Shown piece by piece: positions 32,740-41,275 of a stretch of DNA of 64,000 bases. The notes under the pieces were generated by a model, which was not told the DNA's origin, ran no database searches, and worked only from the letters and a program-made list of their open reading frames with translations. This stretch comes from Azospirillum brasilense. GTDB lineage: Bacteria > Pseudomonadota > Alphaproteobacteria > Azospirillales > Azospirillaceae. The position numbers and the translations under genes were made by a program. Where the stretch lies: assembly GCF_008365405.1 (NCBI RefSeq), contig NZ_QOKV01000015.1, forward strand, positions 105,162-169,161, written 5' to 3'. Positions within the stretch are counted from its first letter, which is position 1, and each line of letters begins with the position of its first letter.

Positions 32740-33992
32740 GGTGTCGGGGTCTCGTGCTCGAAGTGGCGGATGATGTCCAGGAGGATCTGCACCGACAGGT
32801 CGGCGTCCTCCGCGGTGATGGATTCGGCGGGGTTGTGGCTGATGCCGCCCGCACAGCGGACGAACAGCATGCCCATCGGCAGCACGCCGGCGAAGGCCAT
32901 GGCGTCGTGCCCGGCGCCGCTGGGCAGCGACAGGGGACGGACACCGGCGCGGATCACGGCAGCCTCGATCTGCCGCCGGATGCCGGGGGAACAGGGGGCC
33001 GCCGCCGCGTCGTGGGTGGTCTCCACCGCCAGCTCCACGCCGCGGCGGGCGGCGATGCCCTCGAAGTCGGCGAGGATGGCGGCGCAGGCGTCGCGCCGCA
33101 CGGCGTCCTCCGGCGCGCGGACGTCGAGGGTGAAGACGACCTCGCCGGGGATGACGTTGACGGCGCCCGGCTTCGCCTCGATCCGGCCCACCGTCGCCAC
33201 CAATCCGGCATCGGGGGCCCCGGCGTCCGAGGCCGCGGCCACCCGCTCCGCCGCCAGGGTCATCTCGGCGGCGGCGGCCAGCGCGTCGCGGCGCAGCGCC
33301 ATGGGCACCGTGCCGGCGTGGCCGGCCATGCCGCGCAGCCGGACGGCGAAGCGCGTGGCCCCGTTGATGGCGGTGACGATGCCGACCGGCAACCCTTCGG
33401 CCTCCAGCACCGGCCCCTGTTCGATGTGCACCTCCAGGAAGGCCAGCGCCTCCCCCGGCTTGCGGGCCGCCGTGGCGATGGCCTCGGGGTCGCCGCCGAA
33501 GGCGCGCAGCGCGTCGGCCATGCGCACGCCGTCGCGGTCGCGCGTCTCCAGCGCCGCCCGGTCGAAACGGCCCGCGACGGCGCGGCTGCCGGTCAGCGTC
33601 ACGGGGAAGCGCACGCCTTCCTCGTCGCCGAAGCCCAGCACCTCGATGGCGAAGGGCAGCCGCTCGCCGCGCCGGTCCAATTCCGCCACCGCGGCGATGG
33701 CGGCGAGCACGCCAAGGTTCCCGTCATACCGGCCGGCGTTGCGCACCGTGTCGATGTGGGAGCCGATCAGCAGGGCCGGCGCGCCCGGCACGGTCCCCTC
33801 ATAGCGGCCGACCACCGTGCCCGCCGGGTCGAGCCGGGCGTTCATCCCGGCCTTGCCCATCAGCTCCATCAGCCAGTCCGCGGCGGCGCGGTGCTGGGTC
33901 GTCAGGAACAGGCGGGTCAGCAGCCCCGGCTCCTCCGTGAAGCCGGCAAAGGCGTCCAGCCGCGCCATCAGGTCCGCGCCAAACACCGTCAT
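32736..33992 (-). CDS. allC: Allantoate amidohydrolase (AllC-type M20 hydrolase)
   Basis: 418 residues of the amidase/hydantoinase-carbamoylase branch of M20. Motifs: GSHIDTVRNAGRYDGNLGVLA (first His, Asp; here GSHIDTVRNAG then RYDGNLGVL), DEEGVRFPVTLTGSRAVAG, EVHIEQGPVLEAEGLPVGIV-type (LEVHIEQGP seen), MAGHAGTVPM and the late SGAGHDAMAF and GGISHNPAESI. It releases ammonia and CO2 from allantoate to give ureidoglycine, later ureidoglycolate. ATG 33992 overlaps the uraD stop. Dihydropyrimidine-type carbamoylases share the fold, but the urate-pathway neighbours favour allantoate. Confidence 0.88.
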   Translation of the reverse strand: MTVFGADLMARLDAFAGFTEEPGLLTRLFLTTQHRAAADWLMELMGKAGMNARLDPAGTVVGRYEGTVPGAPALLIGSHIDTVRNAGRYDGNLGVLAAIAAVAELDRRGERLPFAIEVLGFGDEEGVRFPVTLTGSRAVAGRFDRAALETRDRDGVRMADALRAFGGDPEAIATAARKPGEALAFLEVHIEQGPVLEAEGLPVGIVTAINGATRFAVRLRGMAGHAGTVPMALRRDALAAAAEMTLAAERVAAASDAGAPDAGLVATVGRIEAKPGAVNVIPGEVVFTLDVRAPEDAVRRDACAAILADFEGIAARRGVELAVETTHDAAAAPCSPGIRRQIEAAVIRAGVRPLSLPSGAGHDAMAFAGVLPMGMLFVRCAGGISHNPAESITAEDADLSVQILLDIIRHFEHETPTP

Positions 33993-34486
33993 GGGATCAT
34001 GTCCTTCAGGCGCAGCCAGGTGATGCGCTCGACCTGGGCCAGCGCCGTGGCGAACTCCTCCTCCGGGCCGTTGGACAGGCGGGTCTCGAACGCCTCCAGG
34101 ATGTCGGCGCGGCTGCGGCCCTTGACCGCCAGGATGAAGGGAAAGCCGAAGCGCGCCTTGTAGGCGTCGTTCAGTTCGGTGAAGCGGGCGAACTCCTCGG
34201 GCGTGCAGCGGTCCAGCCCGGCGCTGGCCTGCTCCGCCGTGCTGTCGGCGGTCAGCTCGCCGCGCAGCGCCAGCCGGCCCGCCAGATCGGGGTGAGCGTT
34301 CAGCAGCGCCAGCTTCCGGTCGTGGCCGGCGGCGCGCAGGACGGCGACCATCGCGGCGTGCAATCCCTCCGCATCGTCGGGCAGGTTTCCGGCATCCCAG
34401 GCGCCTTCGGCGACCCAGGGCGAATGTTCGAACACGCCGCCGAATCGGGCGACGAAACTTGCACGGTCCATCTCGCTCGGTCGCAT
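33989..34486 (-). CDS. uraD: OHCU decarboxylase
   Basis: 165 residues. UraD decarboxylates 2-oxo-4-hydroxy-4-carboxy-5-ureidoimidazoline to S-allantoin. Family landmarks: FVARFGGVFEHSPWVAE (about 10-26), NAHPDLAGRLALRG with catalytic His (about 65-78), SAGLDRCTPEEFARFTELNDAYKARFGFPFI-type (GLDRCTPEEF and FGFPFILAVKG seen) and the end LRLKDMIP. ATG 34486 has AGGGAAGG upstream; ATG 34471 is an alternative. It is the first gene of uraD-allC-M20 on the minus strand, divergent from uraH. Confidence 0.93.
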   Translation of the reverse strand: MRPSEMDRASFVARFGGVFEHSPWVAEGAWDAGNLPDDAEGLHAAMVAVLRAAGHDRKLALLNAHPDLAGRLALRGELTADSTAEQASAGLDRCTPEEFARFTELNDAYKARFGFPFILAVKGRSRADILEAFETRLSNGPEEEFATALAQVERITWLRLKDMIP

Positions 34487-34619
34487 CCCGGCCTTCCCTG
34501 ATCGGTCTCCTGCCCCGCAGCATACCCGCAATCGCCGGGGTCCGCTTTTTCGATCCGTTTGAAAGTCTTTTTGCGCAGGCCCCGTTCGGACCGCGCGGCG
34601 GTGCGGTGTAAAGTCACTT

Positions 34620-34648
34620 ATCCCTTCTCCCCAGGGAGGAGAAGGGAT
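34620..34648 (+). promoter_or_regulatory. Perfect hairpin in uraH leader
   Basis: ATCCCTTCTCC (34620-34630) pairs with GGAGAAGGGAT (34638-34648) across a seven-base loop. It ends 18 bases before the uraH ATG, just ahead of the GAGAGGAGA ribosome binding site. The 5' arm contains an anti-Shine-Dalgarno-like CTTCTCC that could also pair with that site, so it might modulate translation. It could also be an operator between the divergent uraD and uraH genes. Confidence 0.5.
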
Positions 34649-34666
34649 TCACGAGAGGAGAGACCC

Positions 34667-35029
34667 ATGTCCGGAAGCGGGCGCCTGACCACCCATGTTC
34701 TCGATACGACGCACGGACGGCCCGGCGCCGGGATCGCCGTCATCCTCTACCGCATCGACGGGGAGCGGCGGGAGCGGCTGACCCAAACCCGCACCAACGC
34801 CGACGGACGCTGCGATGCGCCGCTCCTCGCCGGGGCCGACCTGACGCCGGGCGTCTACGAGCTGGTGTTCGAGGCCGGCGACTATTTCCGCGCCTCCGGC
34901 CTGGAAATCGTCGAACCCGCCTTCCTCGACGTGGTGCCGATCCGCTTCGGCGTCGCCAACGCGGACCAGCACTATCACGTGCCGCTGCTCGTCTCCCCCT
35001 ACAGCTACTCCACCTACCGGGGCAGCTGA
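34667..35029 (+). CDS. uraH: 5-hydroxyisourate hydrolase
   Basis: 120 residues, transthyretin-like. Signature residues: LTTHVLDTTHGRPGAGI (residues 7-23) with the catalytic His, the Arg in YRIDGERRERLTQTRTNADGRC-type region (LTQTRTNADGRC seen) and the diagnostic C-terminal tetrapeptide YRGS. It hydrolyses 5-hydroxyisourate to OHCU, between urate oxidase and UraD. GAGAGGAGA precedes ATG 34667. Its last 16 bases overlap the last 16 of the convergent puuD gene. Confidence 0.96.
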   Translation: MSGSGRLTTHVLDTTHGRPGAGIAVILYRIDGERRERLTQTRTNADGRCDAPLLAGADLTPGVYELVFEAGDYFRASGLEIVEPAFLDVVPIRFGVANADQHYHVPLLVSPYSYSTYRGS

Positions 35030-36204
35030 TCGGTCCAGGCGGCGAGCAGGCGGCGCTCCTCCGGCGTGATCCCGGTGACGTTGCCGGGGGGCATCGCGTC
35101 GGACAGCGCCGCCCAGGTCCGGATTTGGGAGGCGTGGCGGCTGATCGCCTCCGCGCTGTCCAGCATCACGCCGCGCGGCGCCACGCCGATCCCCTCCCAC
35201 ACCGGCTGCGCCGCGTGGCACATGGAGCAGCGGGACAGCACCACCTCCTCCACCTGCGCGAACTCGACCCTGGCCGGTTCGGTGGCGGCGCTCTCGGTCC
35301 GCGTGCCGGCGGCGCTCAAGCCGATGATGACGGCGACGCCCGCGGCGGCCACCGCCCAGGTCCACCAGGGCGACGGCTTGCCGGCGTGACGGCTGTTGAA
35401 GAAGTGGCGGATCACCGCCCCCACCACCAGCACCACCGCCACGATCACCCAGCTGTAGCGCGTGCCGAAGGCCAGCGGGTAGTGGTTGGAGATCATCAGG
35501 AAGACGACCGGCAGCGTCAGGTAATTGTTGTGCAGCGAGCGCTGTTTGGCCTGCTTGCCCAGCGCCGGGTCGGGCACTTGGCCCGCCTTCATGGCGGCCA
35601 CCGCCTTGGTCTGGTTGGGGATGATGATGCGGAAGACGTTGGCCGACATCATCGTGCCGATCAGCGCGCCCACATGCAGCATCGCCGCCCGCCCGCTGAA
35701 GACGTGGCTGAGGCCCCAGGCGACCAGCACCAGGAAGACGAAGCCCGCCGCCGCCAGCTTCACGTCGTCCTTGCCCAGCGGCGACTTGCACAGCCGGTCA
35801 TAGACGTGCCAGCCCAGCCCGAGGGCGCCCAGGCTGAGCAGCACCGCGCCCCACCAGGGGATGTCCAGCACCGCCGGGTCGATCATGTAGAGCGTGGCGC
35901 CGTGGTAGTAGAGCACCGACAGCAGCGCGAAGCCGCTGAGCCAGGTGGCGTAGGCTTCCCATTTGAACCAGGTCAGCTTCTCCGGCAGTTCCGCCGGGGC
36001 GACCGTGTACTTCATCATGTTGTAGAAGCCGCCGCCGTGGACCTGCCACGCCTCCCCTGCCACGCCGGGGGGCAGGCCGTCGCGCCGCCGCAGGGACAGG
36101 TCCAGGTGGATGAAATAGAAGCTCGACCCGATCCAGGCGATGGCCGTGACGACGTGCAGCCAGCGCACCAGAACGTTGACCCACTCCCAGATGATCGGCT
36201 CCAT
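35014..36204 (-). CDS. puuD: Membrane urate oxidase with cytochrome c domain (PuuD)
   Basis: 396 residues. The N-terminal ~290 residues hold about eight transmembrane helices with conserved histidines (RWLHVVTAIAWIGSSFYF near 14-31, QVHGGGFYNMMKY near 54-66, NNYLTLPVVFLMISNHYP), the DUF989/COG3748 urate hydroxylase domain. A C-terminal cytochrome c domain follows, with heme motif CSMCH and axial Met in AMPPGN. It oxidises urate to 5-hydroxyisourate and feeds electrons to the respiratory chain without making H2O2. ATG 36204 has GGAAGAGG upstream. Convergent with uraH and divergent from a LysR regulator. Confidence 0.92.
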   Translation of the reverse strand: MEPIIWEWVNVLVRWLHVVTAIAWIGSSFYFIHLDLSLRRRDGLPPGVAGEAWQVHGGGFYNMMKYTVAPAELPEKLTWFKWEAYATWLSGFALLSVLYYHGATLYMIDPAVLDIPWWGAVLLSLGALGLGWHVYDRLCKSPLGKDDVKLAAAGFVFLVLVAWGLSHVFSGRAAMLHVGALIGTMMSANVFRIIIPNQTKAVAAMKAGQVPDPALGKQAKQRSLHNNYLTLPVVFLMISNHYPLAFGTRYSWVIVAVVLVVGAVIRHFFNSRHAGKPSPWWTWAVAAAGVAVIIGLSAAGTRTESAATEPARVEFAQVEEVVLSRCSMCHAAQPVWEGIGVAPRGVMLDSAEAISRHASQIRTWAALSDAMPPGNVTGITPEERRLLAAWTDQLPR

Positions 36205-36319
36205 GCGCGCGGCCTCTTCCGTTCGGTGATCCTCACCCTGAACTCTACGGTTGCCGCAGCGCAGCGGGGAAGCGGATGCGTGCGCCAGCACTTTCAAAAA
36301 AAACGGAAAGGTGGGAAGA

Positions 36320-36340
36320 TTCCCCATGGCGTGTGGGGAA
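36320..36340. promoter_or_regulatory. Inverted repeat before the LysR gene
   Basis: TTCCCCA-TGGCGTG-TGGGGAA has perfect 7-bp arms around a 7-bp centre. It contains the T-N11-A pattern favoured by LysR proteins and ends ten bases before the regulator GTG. It may be an autoregulatory operator, or an RNA hairpin over the ribosome binding site. The 146-base divergent region to puuD holds no other clear site. Confidence 0.45.
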
Positions 36341-36350
36341 AGGGCCAAGC

Positions 36351-37286
36351 GTGGCGCTGCTGGAGAACATGCGGGTGTTCGTGCGGGTGGTGGAGCTGGG
36401 CAGCCTGTCCGCCGCCGGGCGCAGCCTGCGCCTGTCGCCCGCCGTGGTCAGCCACCGACTGCAAAGCCTGGAAGAGCATCTGAACGCCCGCCTGCTGAAC
36501 CGCACCACCCGGCAGGTGCAGTTCACCGAGGCCGGGAAGGTCTTCTTCGAACACTGCCTGGAGGTTCTGGAAGCGGCGGAGCGGGCGGAGAGCAGCGTCG
36601 GCGCCATCGGCGGGGCGCCGGTGGGCAGCCTGCGCGTGACGGCGCCGCTGGGCTTCGGGCGGCGCATCCTGGCCCCGATGGTGCCGCGCTTCCACGCCGC
36701 CTACCCCCAGGTGGACCTGCGATTGCGCCTGTCCGACCATCTGCTGGATCTGCTGCGCGAGGCGACCGACGTCGCCATCCGCATGGCGCCGCTGAAGGAT
36801 TCCAGCTTCGTCGCGCGCAAGATCGCCGACCTGCCGCGGGTGCTCTGCGCCGCCCCGTCCTACCTGGAGCGACGGGGCGTGCCGGCCCGGCCCGAGGAAC
36901 TGCTGTCCCACCACTGCCTGCTGCTGCGCTTTCCCGGCTCGCAGCAGTTCCAATGGACGCTGAACACCCCGCAAGGCGCGATGACCCTGCCGGTGTCCGG
37001 CCAGTTCGACGCCGACGACGGCGACGTGCTGACCGGCTGGGCGCTGGCCGGGGAAGGCATCGTGCTGAAGCCGCTGTGGGAGGTGGCCGACCATCTGCGC
37101 CGCGGGGAGCTGCGCGTCGTCCTGCCGCATTGCCCCCCGGAGCCGGTGACGCTCGCCGTGCTCTACCCCCACCGCAACCTTTTGCCCGCCAAGATCCGCG
37201 TCTTCATCGACTTCTTCGCGGAGCAGGCGCGCGCCGCCCTGGCGGACACGGAAATGGCCGGAGCGGAACCGAATGCCGCGCCCTGA
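36351..37286 (+). CDS. LysR-family transcriptional regulator
   Basis: 311 residues from GTG 36351. An N-terminal winged helix (residues 4-62: MRVFVRVVELGSLSAAGRSL then VSHRLQSLEEHLNARLLNRTT-type, here AVVSHRLQSLEEHL and LLNRTTRQV) is followed by an inducer-binding domain of the CrgA/DsdC-like subgroup (from GSLRVTAPLGFGRRIL, about 94). It diverges from puuD, so it is the likely regulator of urate use; an alternative is control of a remote gene. An ATG further upstream at 36276 is possible but would add 25 poorly conserved residues. Confidence 0.9.
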   Translation: MALLENMRVFVRVVELGSLSAAGRSLRLSPAVVSHRLQSLEEHLNARLLNRTTRQVQFTEAGKVFFEHCLEVLEAAERAESSVGAIGGAPVGSLRVTAPLGFGRRILAPMVPRFHAAYPQVDLRLRLSDHLLDLLREATDVAIRMAPLKDSSFVARKIADLPRVLCAAPSYLERRGVPARPEELLSHHCLLLRFPGSQQFQWTLNTPQGAMTLPVSGQFDADDGDVLTGWALAGEGIVLKPLWEVADHLRRGELRVVLPHCPPEPVTLAVLYPHRNLLPAKIRVFIDFFAEQARAALADTEMAGAEPNAAP

Positions 37287-37373
37287 CCGTTCCCGCATTT
37301 CCCCCGCTTTTCCAACGGCGTGCTATGATGCCGCCTCGCCGCGCGGCGGGGTTCGCCGCAGGGAAGGACGAGA

Positions 37374-38498
37374 ATGACCGCACAGCCGCCCGCCAAGCCG
37401 TTTCCGCCGAAACCCGCCAAACCCATCCGCAAGAAGACCCGCCGCGCCACCGAGCGGCTGACCATGACGGACGTGGCCAACGCCGCCGGCGTGTCGCCCA
37501 GCACCGTCTCGCTCTATCTGCGCAAGCCGGAGGCGGTGTCGGAGGAGCTGGCGACCCGCGTGCGGACGGTGATCGACCAGCTCGGCTACGTGCCGAACCT
37601 CGTCGCGGGCAGCCTCGCCGCGGCGAAGAGCCGGACGGTGGGGGTGATCCTGCCCTCCATCACCAACTCCTTCTTCGCGGAAACCTACAACACGCTGCAA
37701 AGCGCCTTCCAGACCGCCCATTACCAGACGCTGCTCGGCGTCAGCGAGTTCGATCCGCAGCGGGAGGAGGAGCTGATTCGCGCCTTCCTCGCCTGGTCGC
37801 CCGCGGCGGTGGTGGTCACCGGCCTGCACCATACCGAGCGGACGCGCGCCATGCTGCGCTCCTCCGGTGTGCCGGTGGTGGAGATGTGGGACATCCCCTC
37901 CGCCCAGACCCCGGCGGTGGACATGACGGTCGGCTTCTCCCACTTCGAGGTCGGGCGCCGGCAGACCGCCCATCTCTACGACCAGGGCAGCCGCAAGGTC
38001 GCCTACATCGGCGCCGCCGTGCACCAGGACATGCGCGTGCGCAGCCGCACCGACGGCTATGAGGACGAGGTGCGCCGCCGCGGCCTGCACGAGCCGATCG
38101 CCTTCACCGCCCCCGACACCGCCTCCACCCCCGTCGGCATCTGGCTGATCGACGAGGTGTTCGCGCTGCATCCGGACATCGACGGGGTGGTCTGCTCCAA
38201 CGACGCCATGGCGCTGGGCGTGCTGTTCGAGGCGAACCGGCGCGGGCTGAGCGTGCCCGACGATCTGGCGGTGATCGGCTTCGGCGACCTGACCTTCAGC
38301 GCCGCCTGCCTGCCGCCGCTGTCCACCGTGCGCCCGCCGCAACGCGAAATCGGGGAGTTGGCCGCCGGCCAGATCCTGGCCCGGCTGAACGGCACGACGG
38401 TGGCCCAGCCGCATCATGGGCTGGATTGCGAGCTGGTCGTCCGCGACAGCACCCGCCCGGATGCCGATGCGGGCGTGGAGCGGCAAAGGGCGGGATGA
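37374..38498 (+). CDS. LacI-family transcriptional regulator
   Basis: 374 residues. After a basic, Pro-rich N-terminal arm (1-27), the LacI helix-turn-helix is clear: LTMTDVANAAGVSPSTVSLY (29-48) with hinge helix PNLVAGSLAAAKS. The periplasmic-binding-protein-like domain runs from VGVILPSITNSFFAE (about 83) to the end, with DGVVCSNDAMALGVL and IGFGDLTFSAA. It should repress a sugar or nucleoside operon, but no target gene lies beside it: uvrC follows and the LysR gene precedes on the same strand. The effector cannot be deduced. Confidence 0.92.
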   Translation: MTAQPPAKPFPPKPAKPIRKKTRRATERLTMTDVANAAGVSPSTVSLYLRKPEAVSEELATRVRTVIDQLGYVPNLVAGSLAAAKSRTVGVILPSITNSFFAETYNTLQSAFQTAHYQTLLGVSEFDPQREEELIRAFLAWSPAAVVVTGLHHTERTRAMLRSSGVPVVEMWDIPSAQTPAVDMTVGFSHFEVGRRQTAHLYDQGSRKVAYIGAAVHQDMRVRSRTDGYEDEVRRRGLHEPIAFTAPDTASTPVGIWLIDEVFALHPDIDGVVCSNDAMALGVLFEANRRGLSVPDDLAVIGFGDLTFSAACLPPLSTVRPPQREIGELAAGQILARLNGTTVAQPHHGLDCELVVRDSTRPDADAGVERQRAG

Positions 38499-38598
38499 GT
38501 CCTGGCCTGAAGGACAGGGCTGACGATTGTCCCTTGTCCCCTGTTCGTTCCCCTGCTTCCTTCCGCGCCATCGTGATTAGCACACCGGGTTAGGGACC

Positions 38599-40458
38599 AT
38601 GGCCGGCTTGGCTGTAGATGGAGCCGCGGTGATCCGCGCCACCCTGCCGACGCTGCCGGACACGCCGGGCGTCTACCGGATGATCGGGGCGGACGGGCGC
38701 ATTCTGTATGTCGGCAAGGCGAAGAACTTGAAGCGCCGGGTGGCCAGCTACACCCGAACGGACGGGCTGCCCAACCGCACCCGCCGCATGGTGACGCTGA
38801 CCCGCTCCATGGAGTTCGTCACCACCCACACCGAGGCGGAGGCCCTCCTGCTGGAGGCGAACCTGATCCGCCGCCTGCTGCCGCCCTTCAACGTGCTGGT
38901 GAAGGACGACCGGTCCTTTTCCTACATCGCTTTGGGCGAGGGACACGAGTTTCCGCGGTTGATGCACCATCGCGGCAGCGCCGACCGGCATGGCAAGAAA
39001 CGCGACCTGTTCGGCCCCTACGCCTCCCCCGCCCTGGTCGGCATGACCATCGGGGCGTTGCAGCGCGCCTTCCTGCTGCGCAACTGCGACGACGCCACCT
39101 TCACCGCGCGCACGCGGCCCTGCCTCCAGCACCAGATCAAGCGCTGCTCCGCCCCCTGCGTCGGCCGCGTCTCGGCGGAGGAGTACGCCGCGCAGATGCA
39201 GGGCGTGCGCGATGTGCTGACCGGGCGCAGCGCCGCCGTCCAGGCGGAGTTTGCACGGCACATGATGGATTGCTCCGACCGGCTGGCCTACGAGGACGCC
39301 GCCCGTTGGCGCGACCGCATCCGCGCCCTGACCGCTCTGCAAAGCCGCCAGGACATCAATCTGGAAGGCGTGCTGGAAGACGCCGACGTGCTGGCCGTCC
39401 ATGCCGAGGGCGGGACCGCCTGCGTCCAGGCCTTCTTCTTCCGCGGCGGGCGCAACCAGGGCACCCGCGCCTTCTTCCCCCGGCACGACGGCGAGGAGGA
39501 GCCCGCCGCGATCCTCGCCGCCTTCGCCGCCCAGCTCTACGAAGGGACGCCGCCGCCCCGTCACCTTCTGCTCAGCCACGCCATCCCCGAGCGCGCCCTG
39601 CTCGCCGAGGCGCTGACCCTGGCCGCCGGGCGGCGGGTCGAGGTGGAGGTGCCCCAGCGCGGCCCGAAGCGCCGCGTCGTCGAACACGCCCTGACCAACG
39701 CGCGCGAGGCGCACGGCCGCCGCATGGCCGAACGCTCCGCCCAGGGCAAGCTGCTGGCCGGGGTGGCCCGCGTCTTCGGCCTCCCCAGGACTCCGGCCCG
39801 GATCGAGATCTACGACAACTCGCACATCCAGGGGGCTTTCCCGGTCGGCGCCATGGTGGTCGCCGGGCCGGAGGGCATCCAGCGCAACGCCGGACGCCGC
39901 TTCCACATCAAGGACCCCGCCGCGGCCGGCGACGATTACGCCATGCTGCGCGAGGTGCTGACCCGCCGCTTCGGGCGCGCGCTGCGCGAGGACCCGCAGC
40001 GCGGCGGCGGCCAATGGCCCGATCTGGTGCTGATCGACGGGGGCTTGGGCCAGTTGAACACCGCCCGCGCGGTCCTGGACGGGCTGGGCATCGCGGGCGT
40101 GCCGCTGGCCGCCATCGCCAAGGGTCCGGACCGCGACGCCGGGCGCGAGCGCTTCTTCCTGCCGGACCGCGAGCCCTTCCGGCTGGAGCCCAACGACCCC
40201 GTGCTGTACTTCCTGCAACGGCTGCGCGACGAGGCGCACCGGACGGCCATCGACGCCCACCGCACCCGCCGCCTGAAGGCGATGGACCACACCCGCATCG
40301 ACGGCATCCCCGGCGTCGGCCCGTCGCGCAAGAAGGCCCTGCTGCACCATTTCGGCAGTTCCACCGCCGTGGCCTCGGCCGGGCTGAAGGATCTGGAGGC
40401 GACCCCCGGCATCAGCGCGGCGCTGGCCCGGCGGGTGTTCGAGCATTTTCATGGGTAG
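38599..40458 (+). CDS. uvrC: Excinuclease ABC subunit C
   Basis: 619 residues. UvrC makes the 3' and 5' incisions of nucleotide excision repair. GIY-YIG nuclease domain (about 15-95: LPDTPGVYRMIGADGRILYV, YVGKAKNLKRR), a Cys-containing region, UVR domain for UvrB binding (about 200-235), the RNase H-like second nuclease (DNSHIQGAFPVGAMVV, DLVLIDGGLGQL), and a helix-hairpin-helix pair at the C-terminus (IPGVGPSRKKALLHHFGS, ATPGISAALARRVFEHF). ATG 38599 follows TTAGGGACC. Stands alone; repeat A5 follows. Confidence 0.97.
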   Translation: MAGLAVDGAAVIRATLPTLPDTPGVYRMIGADGRILYVGKAKNLKRRVASYTRTDGLPNRTRRMVTLTRSMEFVTTHTEAEALLLEANLIRRLLPPFNVLVKDDRSFSYIALGEGHEFPRLMHHRGSADRHGKKRDLFGPYASPALVGMTIGALQRAFLLRNCDDATFTARTRPCLQHQIKRCSAPCVGRVSAEEYAAQMQGVRDVLTGRSAAVQAEFARHMMDCSDRLAYEDAARWRDRIRALTALQSRQDINLEGVLEDADVLAVHAEGGTACVQAFFFRGGRNQGTRAFFPRHDGEEEPAAILAAFAAQLYEGTPPPRHLLLSHAIPERALLAEALTLAAGRRVEVEVPQRGPKRRVVEHALTNAREAHGRRMAERSAQGKLLAGVARVFGLPRTPARIEIYDNSHIQGAFPVGAMVVAGPEGIQRNAGRRFHIKDPAAAGDDYAMLREVLTRRFGRALREDPQRGGGQWPDLVLIDGGLGQLNTARAVLDGLGIAGVPLAAIAKGPDRDAGRERFFLPDREPFRLEPNDPVLYFLQRLRDEAHRTAIDAHRTRRLKAMDHTRIDGIPGVGPSRKKALLHHFGSSTAVASAGLKDLEATPGISAALARRVFEHFHG

Positions 40459-40475
40459 GGGATCAGTGGCCGCGG

Positions 40476-40564
40476 TTGCCCCCACCCCGGCCCTCCCCCG
40501 CTAACGCAGGGGGGGAGAAAAGTCCCCACCCCCGCCCAGCGGGGGAGGGTTAGGGTGGGGGCAA
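40476..40564. repeat. Palindromic repeat family A, copy 5
   Basis: Outer arms TTGCCCCCACCCCGGCCC and GGGTTAGGGTGGGGGCAA with an inner GC-rich loop. It begins 18 bases after the uvrC stop and could terminate that gene. Confidence 0.88.
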
Positions 40565-40711
40565 AAACGCCGCCCGAATTATTCCAAGGACACCGATGCA
40601 GCCGCCGCTCATCAGTCCTGCGTTTGCGCGGTTTTTGGTTAGTGCTTCCTTAACCCGACGGGATCATGGTCCGCCCACCGCAAACAGAGCATGCACGCAG
40701 GGCGCCTGACC

Positions 40712-40921
40712 ATGGGCCAGAAGACCATCAAGTTCTCCGACAAGAACGGCTACCGTGACGTCGAACTCGACAGCCTGCCGCGCAACGTGCGCGCCGCCGT
40801 CACCGACATGGCCGCGAAGAACCCCGTCGCCGGCATCATCATCGACCAGACGGGCATGCTGTACCGCATTCACCTGACCGAGCCGGCGAACGTCTATCTG
40901 GACGTGCTCTCGGTCGCCTGA
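40712..40921 (+). CDS. Small hypothetical protein (69 aa)
   Basis: Reads MGQKTIKFSDKNGYRDVELD, then a helix (SLPRNVRAAVTDMAAKNP) and two strands (GIIIDQTGMLYRIHLTEPAN, VYLDVLSVA): a compact alpha/beta protein without signal or membrane segment. A second in-frame ATG at 40691 would add seven residues; neither start has a strong ribosome binding site. Codon use matches the neighbours and a strong terminator hairpin follows 20 bases after the stop, supporting a real single-gene unit. Function unknown. Confidence 0.7.
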   Translation: MGQKTIKFSDKNGYRDVELDSLPRNVRAAVTDMAAKNPVAGIIIDQTGMLYRIHLTEPANVYLDVLSVA

Positions 40922-40941
40922 ACCGCGGCACATCCCCTGAA

Positions 40942-40974
40942 GAAACGGCGGCGCACCCGGTGCGCCGCCGTTTC
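40942..40974 (+). terminator. Strong terminator hairpin
   Basis: GAAACGGCGGCGCACC (40942-40957) pairs with GGTGCGCCGCCGTTTC (40959-40974); in practice a 13-14 bp stem with a short loop. The A-rich start and TTTCC end let it work on both strands, and it separates two convergent transcripts. Confidence 0.75.
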
Positions 40975-41003
40975 CATTTCAGCGTGCCGTCACGAGCGTT
41001 CGG

Positions 41004-41228
41004 TCACTCCGGCAGGACGGTCACCGTGCGGTCCAGGGCATCGCGCGGAACCGTCGAGCCGAAACCGGACAGGATCGCGCGGGCGTGCCCCGGTGCCAGA
41101 CCGGTCATCCGGGCCAGGTCGCCGGCGTTCAGCCCCTGCTGTTCGGCGGCGTGGCGGATGCGTGTGATGGCGTCGCGTTTCTCCGTGCGGTCCATGGCGC
41201 TGCTCCGTTTGCGGACGTGATGGGTCAT
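41004..41228 (-). CDS. Small HTH-like protein, paralogue 2
   Basis: 74 residues from ATG 41228 with a perfect AGGAGGA site. The body (AITRIRHAAEQQGLNAGDLA, then MTGLAPGHARAILSGFGSTV) has the helix pattern of a lambda-repressor-like helix-turn-helix, followed by PRDALDRTVTVLPE. It resembles the gene just upstream in spacing and in the motif TGL....RA.L.G....P...LDR, so the two look like tandem duplicates. They may be small DNA-binding regulators. Family not recognised. Confidence 0.65.
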   Translation of the reverse strand: MTHHVRKRSSAMDRTEKRDAITRIRHAAEQQGLNAGDLARMTGLAPGHARAILSGFGSTVPRDALDRTVTVLPE

Positions 41229-41275
41229 GCGGTCCTCCTGTGCCGGCGGGCAGGGAGAGGCGGGTTTGCGGCTCC

